Below are positions 35,701 to 46,324 of a DNA stretch of 64,000 nt, one piece after another. The position numbers were made by a program, and so were the translations under genes. Under the pieces are notes generated by a model. The model did not search any database, was not told the origin of the DNA, and saw only the letters and a list, made by a program, of their open reading frames with translations. The stretch is from Gyrodactylus bullatarudis (taxonomy: Eukaryota > Platyhelminthes > Monogenea > Gyrodactylidea > Gyrodactylidae), in contig SSNU01000269.1 of the NCBI GenBank assembly GCA_012064415.1, positions 32,410-96,409 of the forward strand. Reading direction: 5' to 3'. Each line of letters opens with the position of its first letter. Position 1 is the stretch's first letter.

Positions 35701-38677
35701 TAATACAAACCAGATTGATTTCGTTAAAATTTTTCAGATACTTTAAACACATAGATTATTTATGACTATATTTCAAACCTACAGATTCTACAAAATTACT
35801 ATTTGTTGTACAAATTATTTTACTTTTTTTATATTTTTATTTATCTATTTTCAATATTAGAATTATTTCTAACAAAAAAAGAAAATAATAATAATAAAAT
35901 TCAAATTTGAAAAATAATAATAATAAATTTTTAGATTCCATTGAAGAATACAAAACCCATCAAGGCTCAATTAATTTGTTCAACGATAAAATAAAATTTA
36001 CTGACAATCAATACGATGGTATTCATGATACCAGCACAAATTTGATAACACAGGGTCTCGGATTACTCACTGACTACAGAATACCTTCACTTGACGATAA
36101 CTTGCCGAGGCCAGATAGAGAAAATAAAATTAATCGTAAGTTTCTGTTCAAACTGAATTCTCTCTTGATTAAAAGAGACATGGAACTAAGACGAAATAGA
36201 ATCGAAAATTCCTTATTTTAGATTATTTAGATTTATCTAAGTCAGAGAACAGGATCGTCTTGGCATTAGACTTTTTTCGATCGATACTCTGATAAATTTA
36301 AAATAAATTTTATCATAATAATCTTTCAATAATTTTCTAGATTATTTTATTGGCTGGAATAAGGCAAACTTACCAGATAAAACTCGACCGATCGATGTGA
36401 TCTTCAAGTTTGCAACCTTTCAAAAATGCAATTCAGCAACATTGTACACAGTTTCAAATTCCCTATTCAATGTAAGTTTTTTCATCATATCAAGATGGTC
36501 AGTTTACACAAAAGTGCAAGGTGTAGTATTTTTTTATTTCATTCGAAAAATTTAATTAATGATTACGCTTTAAACTTGCCCATGCAAATTTCATGGAAAT
36601 TTAAACAAATAATAATTAAAATACACATTCTAGATAAAACTACCCAAGAAGATAACTATAAAATCTTCTTTGGACGGTGTCAATTATGAAACAGTGAATG
36701 ATCATCTAAGCAATCCCAATGAAAGGCAATTCCTTGATACCTTCCTACAACTCGATATTGACATGAAAGATAGCCAGGTGAAATTCGTTTTAATCTCCAT
36801 GGAATTTGCAAGTGATTGGATTCTATTGAGTGAAGTATTCTTCAAGTGTGGTAAGTATTTTCTTATCAAGATCCTTTATACAATATATATCTAAATTTCA
36901 ATGTAACGATTTTAATGTAATGATAAAAATTCTATATTGACTAACGATTATCATTTCCAAATTTATCCTTCTTCACTCGTAGATTCATTCATGTCTTATT
37001 TTGATCTTTTTGATTTATTAACCAATCATAGGTGGGAATGATATGAGTCATGTAGTTTTATTTTATTTTCAATCTGATTGGCCGTTGTATTATGTAATAA
37101 TAATGTCTAATCAAAATTATAAAATATTCTCTCGTGATACTGTGACTTTTTTATCACTTTATTGCCTGATTATGTATAATAATAAAAAAGATGGTAATAA
37201 CATGGGGTCATGATAGAACGCCAACTCTTTTGCCTATGACTCATTAGTCTTTACTTTCTTTTGTATATAGAGCCTATAGACATCAACTTGGAAGAGTTAT
37301 TGAGGGTAAAGACTGTCAACTCATCCCTAACAACAAATTCATTAGATCCACCAAATGGAGACCATGAGGAGAATTCCTTTGGTAAAGGGATAATAAACAA
37401 TTCAGAGAAGAATATCATGAATACGTTTAGTGCCAAGGACTTTTACTTATCGAATCCATCAAGTGTTATTGTATCGGTCATTGTATTGCTAATTCTTTTT
37501 GTACTTTTCCTCGGTTGTTTTGCAATATTCTCCTGTATTTGGTTACATCGTAGACGTCTCAACCGGAAACAAAACATGCACCAGGAACAAACAAAGAATT
37601 TAATTCTAACTGACAATCAAGGATTTAATCAACCCTATCAAAATACTAATGGCTCTTCAAGATCTGGGTCTACACTACCGACTATTGATGTGAAACAAAC
37701 TCAGCGTAGATCTTGTTCCATGCTCAACGTCAAGACAGATATGATTCAAGATCGAGGGGAATCGTTCACATTTTGGTATTTCCTTAAAATGATTTTCTGT
37801 GGAAAAATGGCCAAGTATTCAAAACATTCAGGATCCTCATCTTCAAGTCATGATCCCTCAACCAGTATTACATCAAACCAAAATTCTAGTCAAAACGGTG
37901 GTTCAACTATTCCGGGGAACAATCTCCAAGTTGTCAACGGCATGGTCCAGATTGATTTCAGCAATCAGAATCGTACTCCTACCCTCTTCTTCCCTGGTAC
38001 TCCAATGATGCCTTTCAATCATAGCCAACAGTCTAGTAATCATTATATGAATGTTGATCCACAGTTGAATCAACAGCTCTTGAATTATTCGACATTGTCA
38101 AACTTGACGCAAAGTAAGTGAACAACTGACTACTCAAAAATACTAATTTCAACTTGATCACTTATCCTTCAGATTATTCCAACGAACAAATCCTATCGTT
38201 AATGGGTCAAATTAACCAAAACAACAATAACATGATGATGCAACAGGCTCAATTAAACAGCCATGATCTCCAGAGTATTTACTCGCCAATTAATCAAGAT
38301 GACGATGGTATGTTTTTTCTCTTCTTAGTATAGCACGAATTTTATTGGTGATTTTGAAATTATTCATTTAAGGAAATATGAGCTGTGAGTATGCAAGTAC
38401 TGGGACAATGAGTGAAAAGAATCCAAAGCAGAACTCTGCTAATCAAGCACCATCTCCTCCACCAAACCATCCAAATAGGCAAAATCCTCGTCCATTAATT
38501 TATAATCAAACTCTCCCCACCCAACAGTTTAATCAATTATACCAAGGATCTCCCCTCAATCATATACAACAGACACTTTTGAATAGGTACAATCAACATT
38601 GGAATGTTGGCAACCAACAGTTAAATTACAACTACAATACTCAGAAACAACCATTCCATCAAAATCCCCCTGGATAA
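29748..38677 (+). CDS. Discoidin domain receptor-like membrane protein without kinase domain
   Basis: Ten exons: 29748-30034, 32680-32803, 33236-33325, 33478-33631, 35935-36135, 36341-36471, 36634-36850, 37271-38113, 38173-38307 and 38373-38677. They join in frame to 828 residues. Residues 1-24 are a signal peptide. Residues ~33-220 form a discoidin (F5/8 C) domain, with NLPDHAFKASS, SAWCP, VEVDLQ and the closing MEAYGCQF. Residues ~225-400 form the discoidin-like second domain of DDR1/DDR2, with YDG, GLGLLTDYRIPSLDDN, DYFIGWN-type HYFIGWN and WILLSEVFF. One membrane helix spans ~467-493, followed by HRRR and a 335-residue tail rich in Q, N, S and P. DDR receptors normally carry a tyrosine kinase there; none is present, and the tail ends in a stop 529 bp before the next gene. 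A uORF (29707-29733) precedes the start. The start chosen is the first ATG giving the signal peptide. Confidence 0.85.
31283..31645. repeat. F1 element inside receptor intron 1
   Basis: It contains ttttcatcaagaaatcgaat, an agtagcgccaaattc block and, toward the right, tcgtgaaagtgagctc and cttgatcaaatttcgattt. The inverted arms are partly preserved and the centre is reduced. Confidence 0.75.
31688..31711. repeat. 24-bp perfect palindrome
   Basis: acttataacttat followed by its reverse complement makes a perfect 24-base palindrome in receptor intron 1, just right of the F1 copy. Function unknown; AT-rich palindromes also arise by chance or replication. Confidence 0.7.
34205..34397. repeat. Degraded piggyBac-type MITE in receptor intron 4
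   Basis: TTAA at 34205-34208 is followed by ccctttcggtgccgaaat. At the other end, ggcaccg directly precedes TTAA at 34394-34397. The inner inverted repeat (cggtgcc) is exact, but the right end has lost about six bases. TTAA duplication plus a CCC start is typical of piggyBac elements. The cccttt start is shared with 62096. Confidence 0.55.
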
Positions 38678-39205
38678 ACGGATTGTGTAGACAGAGAAAA
38701 AAACTCGATAGTCTTTCTTATGTATATCATGAATTTTAACAAACTTTAGAATTATTTTAATCCTTGTATGGATCGAAGAGATGAAGTAAAATCCCAAGAA
38801 TGTTTATTATAAAATGAGTATATAATTTTTTAGATATATATCTCAGTATATGGAAGGAAATCTTTTTCTGTGTATAAAAATTTTAATGAGATTATCAGTA
38901 ATTTATTATCAAAAAAAATATAATTTCAATTTATTCACGCTTAATGAATTGTAATCTTACATTAAAGTATGAATATATATAACTTATGATGTAAAATGTT
39001 ATTTTTATTTATATAAGATACAGTGATTTAAAATCATCAATTTTGATAATAATATAAGTGTAAGATTCACGAATTTTGATAATACTAATACGAATTTCTC
39101 AGAATATTAAGCTATCTATTTAAAAAATGAACTATTTCCTATGAATCATTTAAACTAAAAATTTGTAAAATAGCACAGGGGACTTGTTTCAATTATACTA
39201 ATATT
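38678..39205. other. 3' UTR of receptor gene and spacer
   Basis: AT-rich with no ORF. ATTAAA at about 38961 is a possible poly(A) signal for the receptor. No kinase-like coding sequence is present in this interval on either strand. Confidence 0.55.
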
Positions 39206-39625
39206 ATGAATAAAGAAGATGAAACTGAAGAGATATTTGATCACTACGCAATTCGAAACGCCTTTTTAAGGGATGTATCCAATTTACTAAAATCTAACAA
39301 ATTCAACAAGCTCACCTTATATGATACTGCTCGTTATTACAATGGTCAGGATCTAATGAATCTGGACGCTTGTCCCTTTTGTTACTCGTCTAATGAACCA
39401 GGAGATATCAATTTATATTCTAAAGTGAAAAAACGAATGATCTACACAACTTGCAAAAATTGTTCTTGTGTTAGAAAACAGAAAATAGAAGCACCTAAAC
39501 AATTTTCGTCTGTTGCATATAGAAAAGTACAAGAAAATACGAAGAAGCCTCAGACGACCAAGGAAAAAAAGCTAGATAGAAAGAAAAATAATTCTTATTT
39601 CAAAAAAATATCTTCCATCTTTTAG
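39206..39625 (+). CDS. C18orf21-like small zinc-binding protein
   Basis: Single-exon ORF of 139 residues. A helical N-terminal part (LRDVSNLLKS...LYDTARYY) is followed by two Cys pairs, CPFC (C56, C59) and CKNC (C83, C86, with C88 nearby), and then a lysine-rich tail. This layout recalls the C18orf21/UPF0711 family and, more distantly, the RNase P subunit Rpp21/Rpr2 zinc ribbon, which suggests an RNA-processing role. The assignment rests on layout and a few motifs, not on an alignment. The stop at 39625 lies only 43 bp from the stop of the convergent LMBR1-like gene. A possible poly(A) signal AATAAA is at 39652-39657. Confidence 0.6.
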   Translation: MNKEDETEEIFDHYAIRNAFLRDVSNLLKSNKFNKLTLYDTARYYNGQDLMNLDACPFCYSSNEPGDINLYSKVKKRMIYTTCKNCSCVRKQKIEAPKQFSSVAYRKVQENTKKPQTTKEKKLDRKKNNSYFKKISSIF

Positions 39626-39638
39626 GATTTTCAAATAC

Positions 39639-39657
39639 TTTATTCAATAATAATAAA
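39639..39657. terminator. Crossed convergent poly(A) signals
   Basis: AATAAA for the plus-strand gene is at 39652-39657. AATAAA for the minus-strand gene (plus-strand tttatt) is at 39639-39644. Cleavage normally follows the hexamer by 10-30 bases, so the two transcripts would overlap and the plus transcript would run into the LMBR1-like coding exon. Confidence 0.55.
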
Positions 39658-39668
39658 TGCAATCAAAT

Positions 39669-42021
39669 CTATTGTGATAATTTCCTGTGCATTATTCTTC
39701 GATTCCGTCTGATCCAGGGTCTAGCACCATATAGGGGAGAAACAAAATTTTGTATGTTTCTCCAGAATTCCTCCGTAGTTGGATCCTGTGATTTTTTACG
39801 CTTAATTATCCAAATTGTTGTAGCGAGAAATCCAATATTGTAACACAAAAGAATCAATAAATTCCAACTTATTTGTCTAAACTTGGGAAATGGAAGAATC
39901 GAACTGAAATATTTCTCTGAAGGTTTTTCTTGTTGCCCTGTAAATGAAATTCACATGATGAATGAATTGTGAATTAGAATACATTATTTCTTTAAACTTT
40001 CTACTGTGATAAAATCGATATTGGTGTGAATTCATTTCCACCAAATATTAAAATAAAATTTTTTACACGAGGCATGGAGTTACTTAATCCAATAGCTCTA
40101 GACTAACACATGGACATGATAATGAATTTTTCTCATATTGGGACAATTGTGTCACATTCTGACCAAATATTCAATAAATATGATTTCATGATATTCCTGT
40201 GTTAATTTATAAGATAACTATGATATTTATACATAAAGAACAATAGTTTTAACTGATTCAAATTAATAATAGCTGCGAGCTTGTCTTACATTATATTCAT
40301 TATACAAAAAACTTACTTTTTTCTGATTTCGATGGAAACCAATAAGAGACCAAAGTACCAAAAATACTTTCCAGTTTATCTTGCTCATTAATTTTTGATT
40401 GACGACAAAAATCAACAGGATCCTTATCTGATTGCTGCCATAGGATGAGACTGTAAAACCAAGAGAAAAAGTCCTCTTCGGTGTCATTTAAAATATCACT
40501 GGTGAAAAGAGGAGAAAATCTGGGATTGTAAATATCTTCAGGAGGATTGATTGCTGTGAAACCAAGGAGGACAGCCTGAAGAGGTAGAGCACTGGTAAGG
40601 AGGAGTAAGACAGAAATATTGGCCAACAATTGATACGTTGAAGTTTTGCGTTTGATGGGTAAATAAATAGATATTTTATTGGCTATTGGTCCATCAAAGA
40701 AACCAAACACGGATGTTATCAAAAGAAAGTGGATCAAAATCACTTGGATTAGGGCCCCGAAATAGCCCAATTTAGAGCTGGATCTTACTCCAATGCGAAA
40801 ATCAGAGAAGAGAAAATATCTCCCAAAATAACTACTCTGACTACTAGTAGTAGAGAAATCTGGTTTGACATCACCGAATAGAGCGTAGATATTCCAAATA
40901 ATACCAACAATTATATCAAGAATGTTCATAAAAACAAAAGCAACAACTGTGCCGAGGGTTAGTAAAATACAAATAATTAGGCTGAAATAAATTATTGGCT
41001 TAGACCAGGAGATCATATAATTAAGATAAAAATGACGTAGACTTCTCTTTAAACAGATAATTTCTTGATCAATTTTAGCAACATAATCTTGACACGTAGT
41101 AGATGAGTCCTTGTAAAGAATCTTTTGGCATTCTGAGACTAAGTCATAATACTCTTTATCAATTTTCTTCTCTTCCAATCTCTTATTCAAGTTGAACTTG
41201 GAGATAAAGGTAGGAATTGAAGATTGAAATAATTTCAAGATTTTGATCAGTATTGAAATAAGACCGACTGGCGTAGATACTAGAGACACAATAAGTCCAA
41301 TGAATGAAAATATTGAATAGGCAATATGTATGTAGATGGCCAAGAGGTTAATAGTAAACTTGAAAGTTTCAATAAGAGATATTTCTTTCATAAATAACGT
41401 GTGAATTTGATCAAAATAATGTAAGTAACTGAACCCGTTGTCATCTTGTATTGGTCCACATGCAAGGTTATGGTGATCTGATGAAAAGTTATTAAAATCG
41501 ATAAAAACTCTGAATATTGACAAGACCATCCATGATATTATGAAAATAAGGAGATGAAAAATTGTTACTAATGACATTGATTCAAAGGATTTTGAGATAA
41601 GAGAACCAGATGATGTTCCAGATGATTGAATGAGAAAAAATGTGAAAGGAATAAGAAAAAGCGACAATTTAATTCCATGATGAACTGAAATGTAAAGGCG
41701 TTTCAAAAGTTCGGAGTCAATCCATTTAACATAAAAATTGTCCGGATAGAGAATGAGAATTTCATTTAAAAATATTGAGAGGGGGAGAAGGATGTAAGCC
41801 GAAAGACTTAATCCACCAATGAAGGAGCAAATGTTTAAACATGATCTGGCTATTGTTATATCGTTGCGCTCTGTAATAAAATCATCTCTTTGGAATGTAC
41901 ACTGAAAATTCTTGACAACACGATTGGCTATGAGAAACACAAGAGTATGAAATAAAAATATGACGACAATGAGTCTGATTTGATTGTAAAATAATTCTGT
42001 GGAATCGTCATTTTCACTCAT
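39669..42021 (-). CDS. LMBR1 family multi-pass membrane protein
   Basis: Two coding exons, 40317-42021 and 39669-39937, are joined across a 379-bp intron (donor GTAAGT, acceptor TTTACAG), giving 657 residues. Family landmarks in order: an N-terminal helix; LLPLSIFLNEILILYP (~100); IPFTFFLIQSSG (~150); STPVGL (~255); a cytoplasmic helical stretch with Glu/Lys; further helices with YFGALIQVILIHFLL and TSALPL; and a final helix LILLCYNIGFLATT in exon 2. The exon-2 match to the family C-terminus supports the splice. LMBR1 and LMBR1L proteins are ~490 residues. The excess comes from extra sequence in the extracellular/lumenal parts, notably ~90 residues between the TSALPL helix and the last helix. 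The family has been linked to lipocalin uptake and, in fly Lilipod, to BMP signalling. The role here is not shown. The start is 86 bp from the divergent WTAP start. Confidence 0.85.
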
Positions 42022-42107
42022 TTGATAATCAACTCATTTCTCTGTAATTAAAATCTCACCTTCGCTCAAACAAAAAATGCAAAAAGCTTCAAAGTTTTTT
42101 ACTTTTA
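42022..42107. promoter_or_regulatory. 86-bp divergent spacer (LMBR1-like / WTAP)
   Basis: Only 86 bp separate the two divergent start codons, so promoter and both 5' UTRs must fit here or extend into the opposite gene. No TATA or other element stands out; cgctcaaac and aaaagcttcaaag tracts are seen. Confidence 0.55.
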
Positions 42108-42861
42108 ATGGAAACTAAGATTGAAGACGACAACTTTGTGAAATCTAATAACGAAGAAATAGATAAGCTTACAGAAGTAGTTATCAGCCTTATCAATAAG
42201 AAACTTGATAATGATTCAGCTTCCGTCAGTGAGCAAAAGATTATTTTCTTTTTGATGAGATATTTAAAACTGAAGACACACATCGTAATTTATCAAATAA
42301 TTTGTGTATTTTTAGAAATTAACAAAAAATTTCACTTCCAAGTTGAATAACTCGTTTTGTCTCTTTGATCCTTTTGTCAACTTTTTATTCAAAAAGCTAA
42401 ATGAGACCTGTATAAACTCTAGAAAGCGCTTAAAAGAGACTGAAGATGATCTAATCGCATGGAAATTTAATCCAGACCAGTCTTCAGGAAAAGAGATGGT
42501 CTGTCGACTAAAGTATCTACTTAAAAGAAATGCAGAACTAGGGAGGTCCAATAATCCTGTTGAAGTCAAAAGACTTGACGAAGAAAAGGAATCAGTCAAA
42601 TCTATGTGTGACGAGTTGGTCAGGATCAATAATTTCATTGCCACTTCCCTCGAGGATGATTCAAAAGACATCCTTGGCTTACAAGCAATTTTATTTCATG
42701 AGAAACGAGAACTTGATGCTAGCACCGAGATTCTTCAAGCACTCAGAGAACATGTCAATGCATCTAGTCCGACTAGAGATCAGACAGACACAAATAATAA
42801 AGAAGAGACATTCGAAGATGAATTTGAACCGCCAATATGTAAAAAAACCAAAGTGAAATAA
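42108..42861 (+). CDS. WTAP: WTAP / Fl(2)d, regulatory subunit of the m6A methyltransferase complex
   Basis: Exons 42108-42284 and 42316-42861 are joined across a 31-bp intron (gtaatt...tttttag, phase 0), giving 240 residues. The diagnostic part is residues ~76-150: DPFVNFLFKKL, LKETEDDLIAWKFNPDQSSGKE, then LLKRNAELGR. It corresponds to the human WTAP segment around the SAWKFTPDSQTGKKLM motif and continues as coiled coil to ~205. WTAP anchors METTL3/METTL14 and the associated writer proteins and is needed for RNA m6A methylation and, in flies, sex-specific splicing. The N-terminal coiled coil is shorter than usual, and the long low-complexity C-terminal tail of vertebrate WTAP is missing; the protein ends in a short KKTKVK tail. 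Without splicing the first exon ends in a stop after 80 residues. Confidence 0.88.
42285..42315 (+). other. 31-bp intron of WTAP
   Basis: It runs from gtaattta to tatttttag. Removal joins two frames, one of which (downstream) carries the conserved WTAP segment. Confidence 0.7.
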
Positions 42862-42865
42862 TAAA
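42860..42865 (+). terminator. Poly(A) signal overlapping the WTAP stop codon
   Basis: AATAAA shares its first two bases with the TAA stop at 42859-42861, implying a 3' UTR of perhaps 20-40 bases. Confidence 0.55.
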
Positions 42866-43081
42866 ATGTTATACTTGAGTAGATATATATAGTTTTCGAA
42901 CAATTTTATAAGGCTATTAATGCTTTCAAATAGGGAGAATAGTCAAATACGCTTTTGCAATAATAATTTTGATTAAATTCTAATTGATAAAGGTCCGAAA
43001 AGAATACATTTGAGAATTGATTCAACTAAAAACAGATTTTTAACTAAAAAACTGCAATGATTTGTCAGAAGTATTGTCGCC

Positions 43082-46000
43082 TTATTTCTTTTTTTTAGAT
43101 AAGAAAGGTATTCTCAATTTCTTTTTTTTCTTGTCTTTTCCATCACTTGGACTCGCCTCTGAAACATCAGGGGACTTGGTTGCAGTAGACATTTCCATCG
43201 ATTTTTCGCTAGTCAAGCCTTCAGCGTCTTCACCATCAGAGTAAGGCTTACTCTCAACAATTTGAGTTTGGAAATTCTCTCGAATTTGAATAGATTTTTT
43301 CAATTGTTCAGCAGAAGCATGATCAATTGTCGAGCTTTTACCTTGACCTCCCTGTTGTTGCTTGAGACTAATTTCATGTCGGTACATTTCGATTTCTTCG
43401 TCAGTGATTTTGTCGAAAGGATTTTGATGATTGAAGAGACCCTATTGAAGAAATTAATCATTAAAAATAAGAAAAGCTTAACCCTCGCTTTGGATATGGG
43501 GGTTTATACCCCCCATATGTATTGAAACTCCCATAAGCGAAATTGAATATCCAAAGCGAGGGTTAAAGTGCATATTGAATAAAATATTCCTTATAATATG
43601 CGATTTGTCTGCTTGATGAGAGCAGTGCTGATTGAAAAATTTTCTGCTCTAATTGGTTGAAAAGATCTTACTTACTAATTTTTCACTTTTCATGATAAAA
43701 TTTCAGAAATTTTCATATCTAAATTCAGGAAATTTTAGAGTTAAGTAAGAATTTATTGATTTTTGAATAAAATTAGAGAGTAAACAATTATCTAGAATAC
43801 TTACATCATAGATCAACACTTTGACGGAGCCATCTTTAATGCCACCAGGGCTAGTACTCTCTTTCATAGCTCTGTTTCTAATTTCCTTATTAATGATTGC
43901 TTTACTAGCAGCAGAGACAATGTTATTTGCAGTAAAAGTACTGGGACCACCCAAACTAATTTCAGCAGCAACCCTTGGGCCAAGAGCCTTGGATAAAGCT
44001 TCATCACGTAGACGTCTAGCCTCATCCCAAGAAATTGATTCAAGAAGACGACTCTGAGGTCCACAAGTGTTGTCATCATGATAGTATTTGTCTTTGACAA
44101 TTTTTTGTTTATTCTTTAACTCTTTGGGATCATCACCCTGAGGGGCAAAGTAGTTTGGTGTAACACCAGGTAAGACACCTCCACCTCGAATGAGAGTTGA
44201 TTGGTGAGGTGGACTAGTTACACTAAATGCAGATCTACAGCCAGTATGTCCCTGGGGAATGGCGGCAGCAGTTAGTGGAAGCACAGGTAATGGTGGTGGT
44301 AAATAGGTGCCATTTTCAGAAGCTGTTTTTATTTTCGCCTGAAGAGCTGCTTCGCGATCGGAAATCCATCTAAAAGGGAGATTAATGATGAGTTTTATTC
44401 ATCAAAAGCTCGGAGAATTATAGTAAATTATAAAAATGTTTACCTTGTACGGGTTTTTTTGAAGCGCTTCTTCTTTTCGTAGAGTGCAGTTGAATCACTA
44501 AACATCGAGAATACCTTTTCATCACCAGAGAGACTATCATCTGAGCCTATTTCCTTATCGTCAGAGTCGACGATTTGTTTAGAATAAGAATTGGGTGTAT
44601 TAAACCACCGACGTTCACTTTGGTGACGATTAAGAGAGCTAATCCTTTGTGATTTACCATGATCAGATTCAGTTCCAGACATGCCCGATAGCGGATCGGC
44701 ATCGTTGTCGCTGAAAAAGTAAGCCATTGTTGCTCCAACTGATGAAGTATAAGGTGGTATTTCAACACCTTCATCATCTTCAGTATCCGAATTGGAGGAT
44801 AGATAGTTTTTATTTCCAACTTTGGAAAGACTATGCATTTTTGATGAGGCCAAAGTTCCAGCACGACGTGGCGACATTGCTCCGTTAATCGTTCCAACAT
44901 TGGTTTGAAGTTTATGACGATACAGATAACCAGTACGGTAGCCAAAGTTGTCGAGATATCTCATTAGAGCTTCAAACTCCAACTCTCCAGTTCTAAGAGG
45001 TCTATTAAGATTGACGGCACAACAACTATCCATTGTGTTGCATTTCCCCATGGTTGAAGTAGGTGACATGGGAAGGGTGTTATGTCGAGGATTATCACGA
45101 CCTGGAGTAACACCTCCTAAATCACTAGTGCGCCAATTTTCATAAGTACTCTTGATGATTGTATCAGAGGGAATGATCAAATTCTCCTCTCCAAGACTCG
45201 CCAAGAGGACTTGGGTTTCACAGGCTTTTTGCATATTCGTTGCTAAATGCCAGGCCTCTTCAATAGTCTCACCAAGGACAAAGAAGCCTTTTGACTTGAC
45301 AAGAAGAATCTTTGAGTTGATTCCCAGACAATCTGTGAGATGTTGTTGTATGTCAGATTGAGTTTGGAAAGGATCAAAAGTTTTTATAGGTCCAAGGATC
45401 ATTGCATTATAACTTAAGGGAAGTAATCCATTCTCCATATAAGAGACAGTAACAGAAGCTGGAGTTTCCACATGAAAAATGATACGAACATCTGGTCTAA
45501 TGTTGTAAATCATCATGTGTAAATCGAATTGATCATTTTCCATACTGAGGACAGTCGAACCGGGATCAACAACATGTTGCTTTGAATCTATTTTCATCAA
45601 TGAAGAAGCAGTAATTTCATAAAATAGAAGACCAGTAGGATTGACTAAATATTGACGATTTTGTCTACTTGTACAAATAGTCAATAAAGACCTCGAGTTA
45701 GAGTTCCACCCGAAAAGATTTATTAATCGAAAGATTGAGGCTACTTTACATCGTAAAATACGTTCATGGCGAGAATATTTAGTATAAGTTTTCAAATCGT
45801 TGATAGGAATAACTTGAGAAGGTCTATTGATAAGTCCTCCAAATAATTGGGGCTTTCTTCCAGGTTTCGGTTGGAAAAAATCAGCCAAATGATTTAAAGT
45901 CATCAGACTATTATTGTCAACAGAAAATTCTGCAGGTTCTAATTGTGAAGAAATAATTTCTTCTAATTCATCACGAAAACTCTTTGACGAAAGAGCAAGA

Positions 46001-46172
46001 GCAACACGTTTTTTTGTCTTGACCAGATTTATATCCATCTTTATGTCGGCAGGTATAAGCAAAGAACGTTTATATTCAGGATCATCTGGATCTGAAAAAG
46101 TAAGAGAAGAGTAAAGTTACCAAATCCATTTGGAGCATTTTTAATTTCCGTATTCTTCGCTATTTCGACCAT
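43082..46172 (-). CDS. hts: Adducin (hu-li tai shao homologue)
   Basis: Exons 46121-46172, 44444-46091, 43805-44369 and 43082-43441 give 874 residues. Introns are 29, ~74 and 363 bp. Adducin caps and bundles actin and recruits spectrin at the membrane skeleton. After the start comes DPDDPEYKR...MDINLVKTKKRVALAL, the adducin N-terminal signature. Residues ~150-370 form the catalytically dead class II aldolase head, including HVETPASVTVSYMENGLLPL. The neck has LRTGELEFEALMRYLDNFGYRTGYLYR. The tail has WFNTPNSY, GPQSRLLE and NPFDKITDEEIEMYRHEI. The C-terminus is a basic MARCKS-like segment, KKKKKLRIPFLSKKKK. In vertebrate adducins that segment carries a TPS serine phosphorylated by PKC/PKA; here IPF replaces it and a serine is found three residues on. 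It is longer than human ADD1 (737) because of the Ser-rich tail. Confidence 0.9.
43478..43566. repeat. piggyBac-type MITE in adducin intron 3
   Basis: TTAA (43478-43481) and TTAA (43563-43566) flank an 81-bp unit with perfect inverted ends ccctcgctttggatat / atatccaaagcgaggg. TTAA duplication and a CCC start match piggyBac-derived miniature elements. The perfect ends suggest a recent insertion. The middle holds cccc/gggg runs. Confidence 0.85.
46092..46120 (-). other. 29-bp intron of adducin
   Basis: On the minus strand it runs GTAACTTTAC to CTTTTTCAG. The polypyrimidine-rich body and exact phase-1 joining place the adducin signature DPDDPEYKR in frame with an upstream ATG. Confidence 0.75.
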
Positions 46173-46324
46173 TTTTGAGCTCGGCGCGAGTCTCAGTAAA
46201 GAAAATATGGAACTATCAAAATATATTTAAATCTTGTTTTGTTAGTATTCTTCAGATATATAAATTAATTTCATTTTGTGTCAGGTTAACTGATTTCTAT
46301 ATATTTTAAACTGTAGCTATACAG
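46173..46324. promoter_or_regulatory. 152-bp divergent spacer (adducin / SNAPC3)
   Basis: The two start codons face away from each other across 152 bp. A short GC-richer patch (gctcggcgcgagtctc, 46179-46194) near the adducin start stands out in this AT-rich DNA and may mark the adducin 5' UTR or promoter core. Confidence 0.5.

Noticed and set aside
43821..45361. Several ORFs overlapping adducin on the plus strand
   Set aside because: They are shadows of adducin coding exons, with no independent motif.
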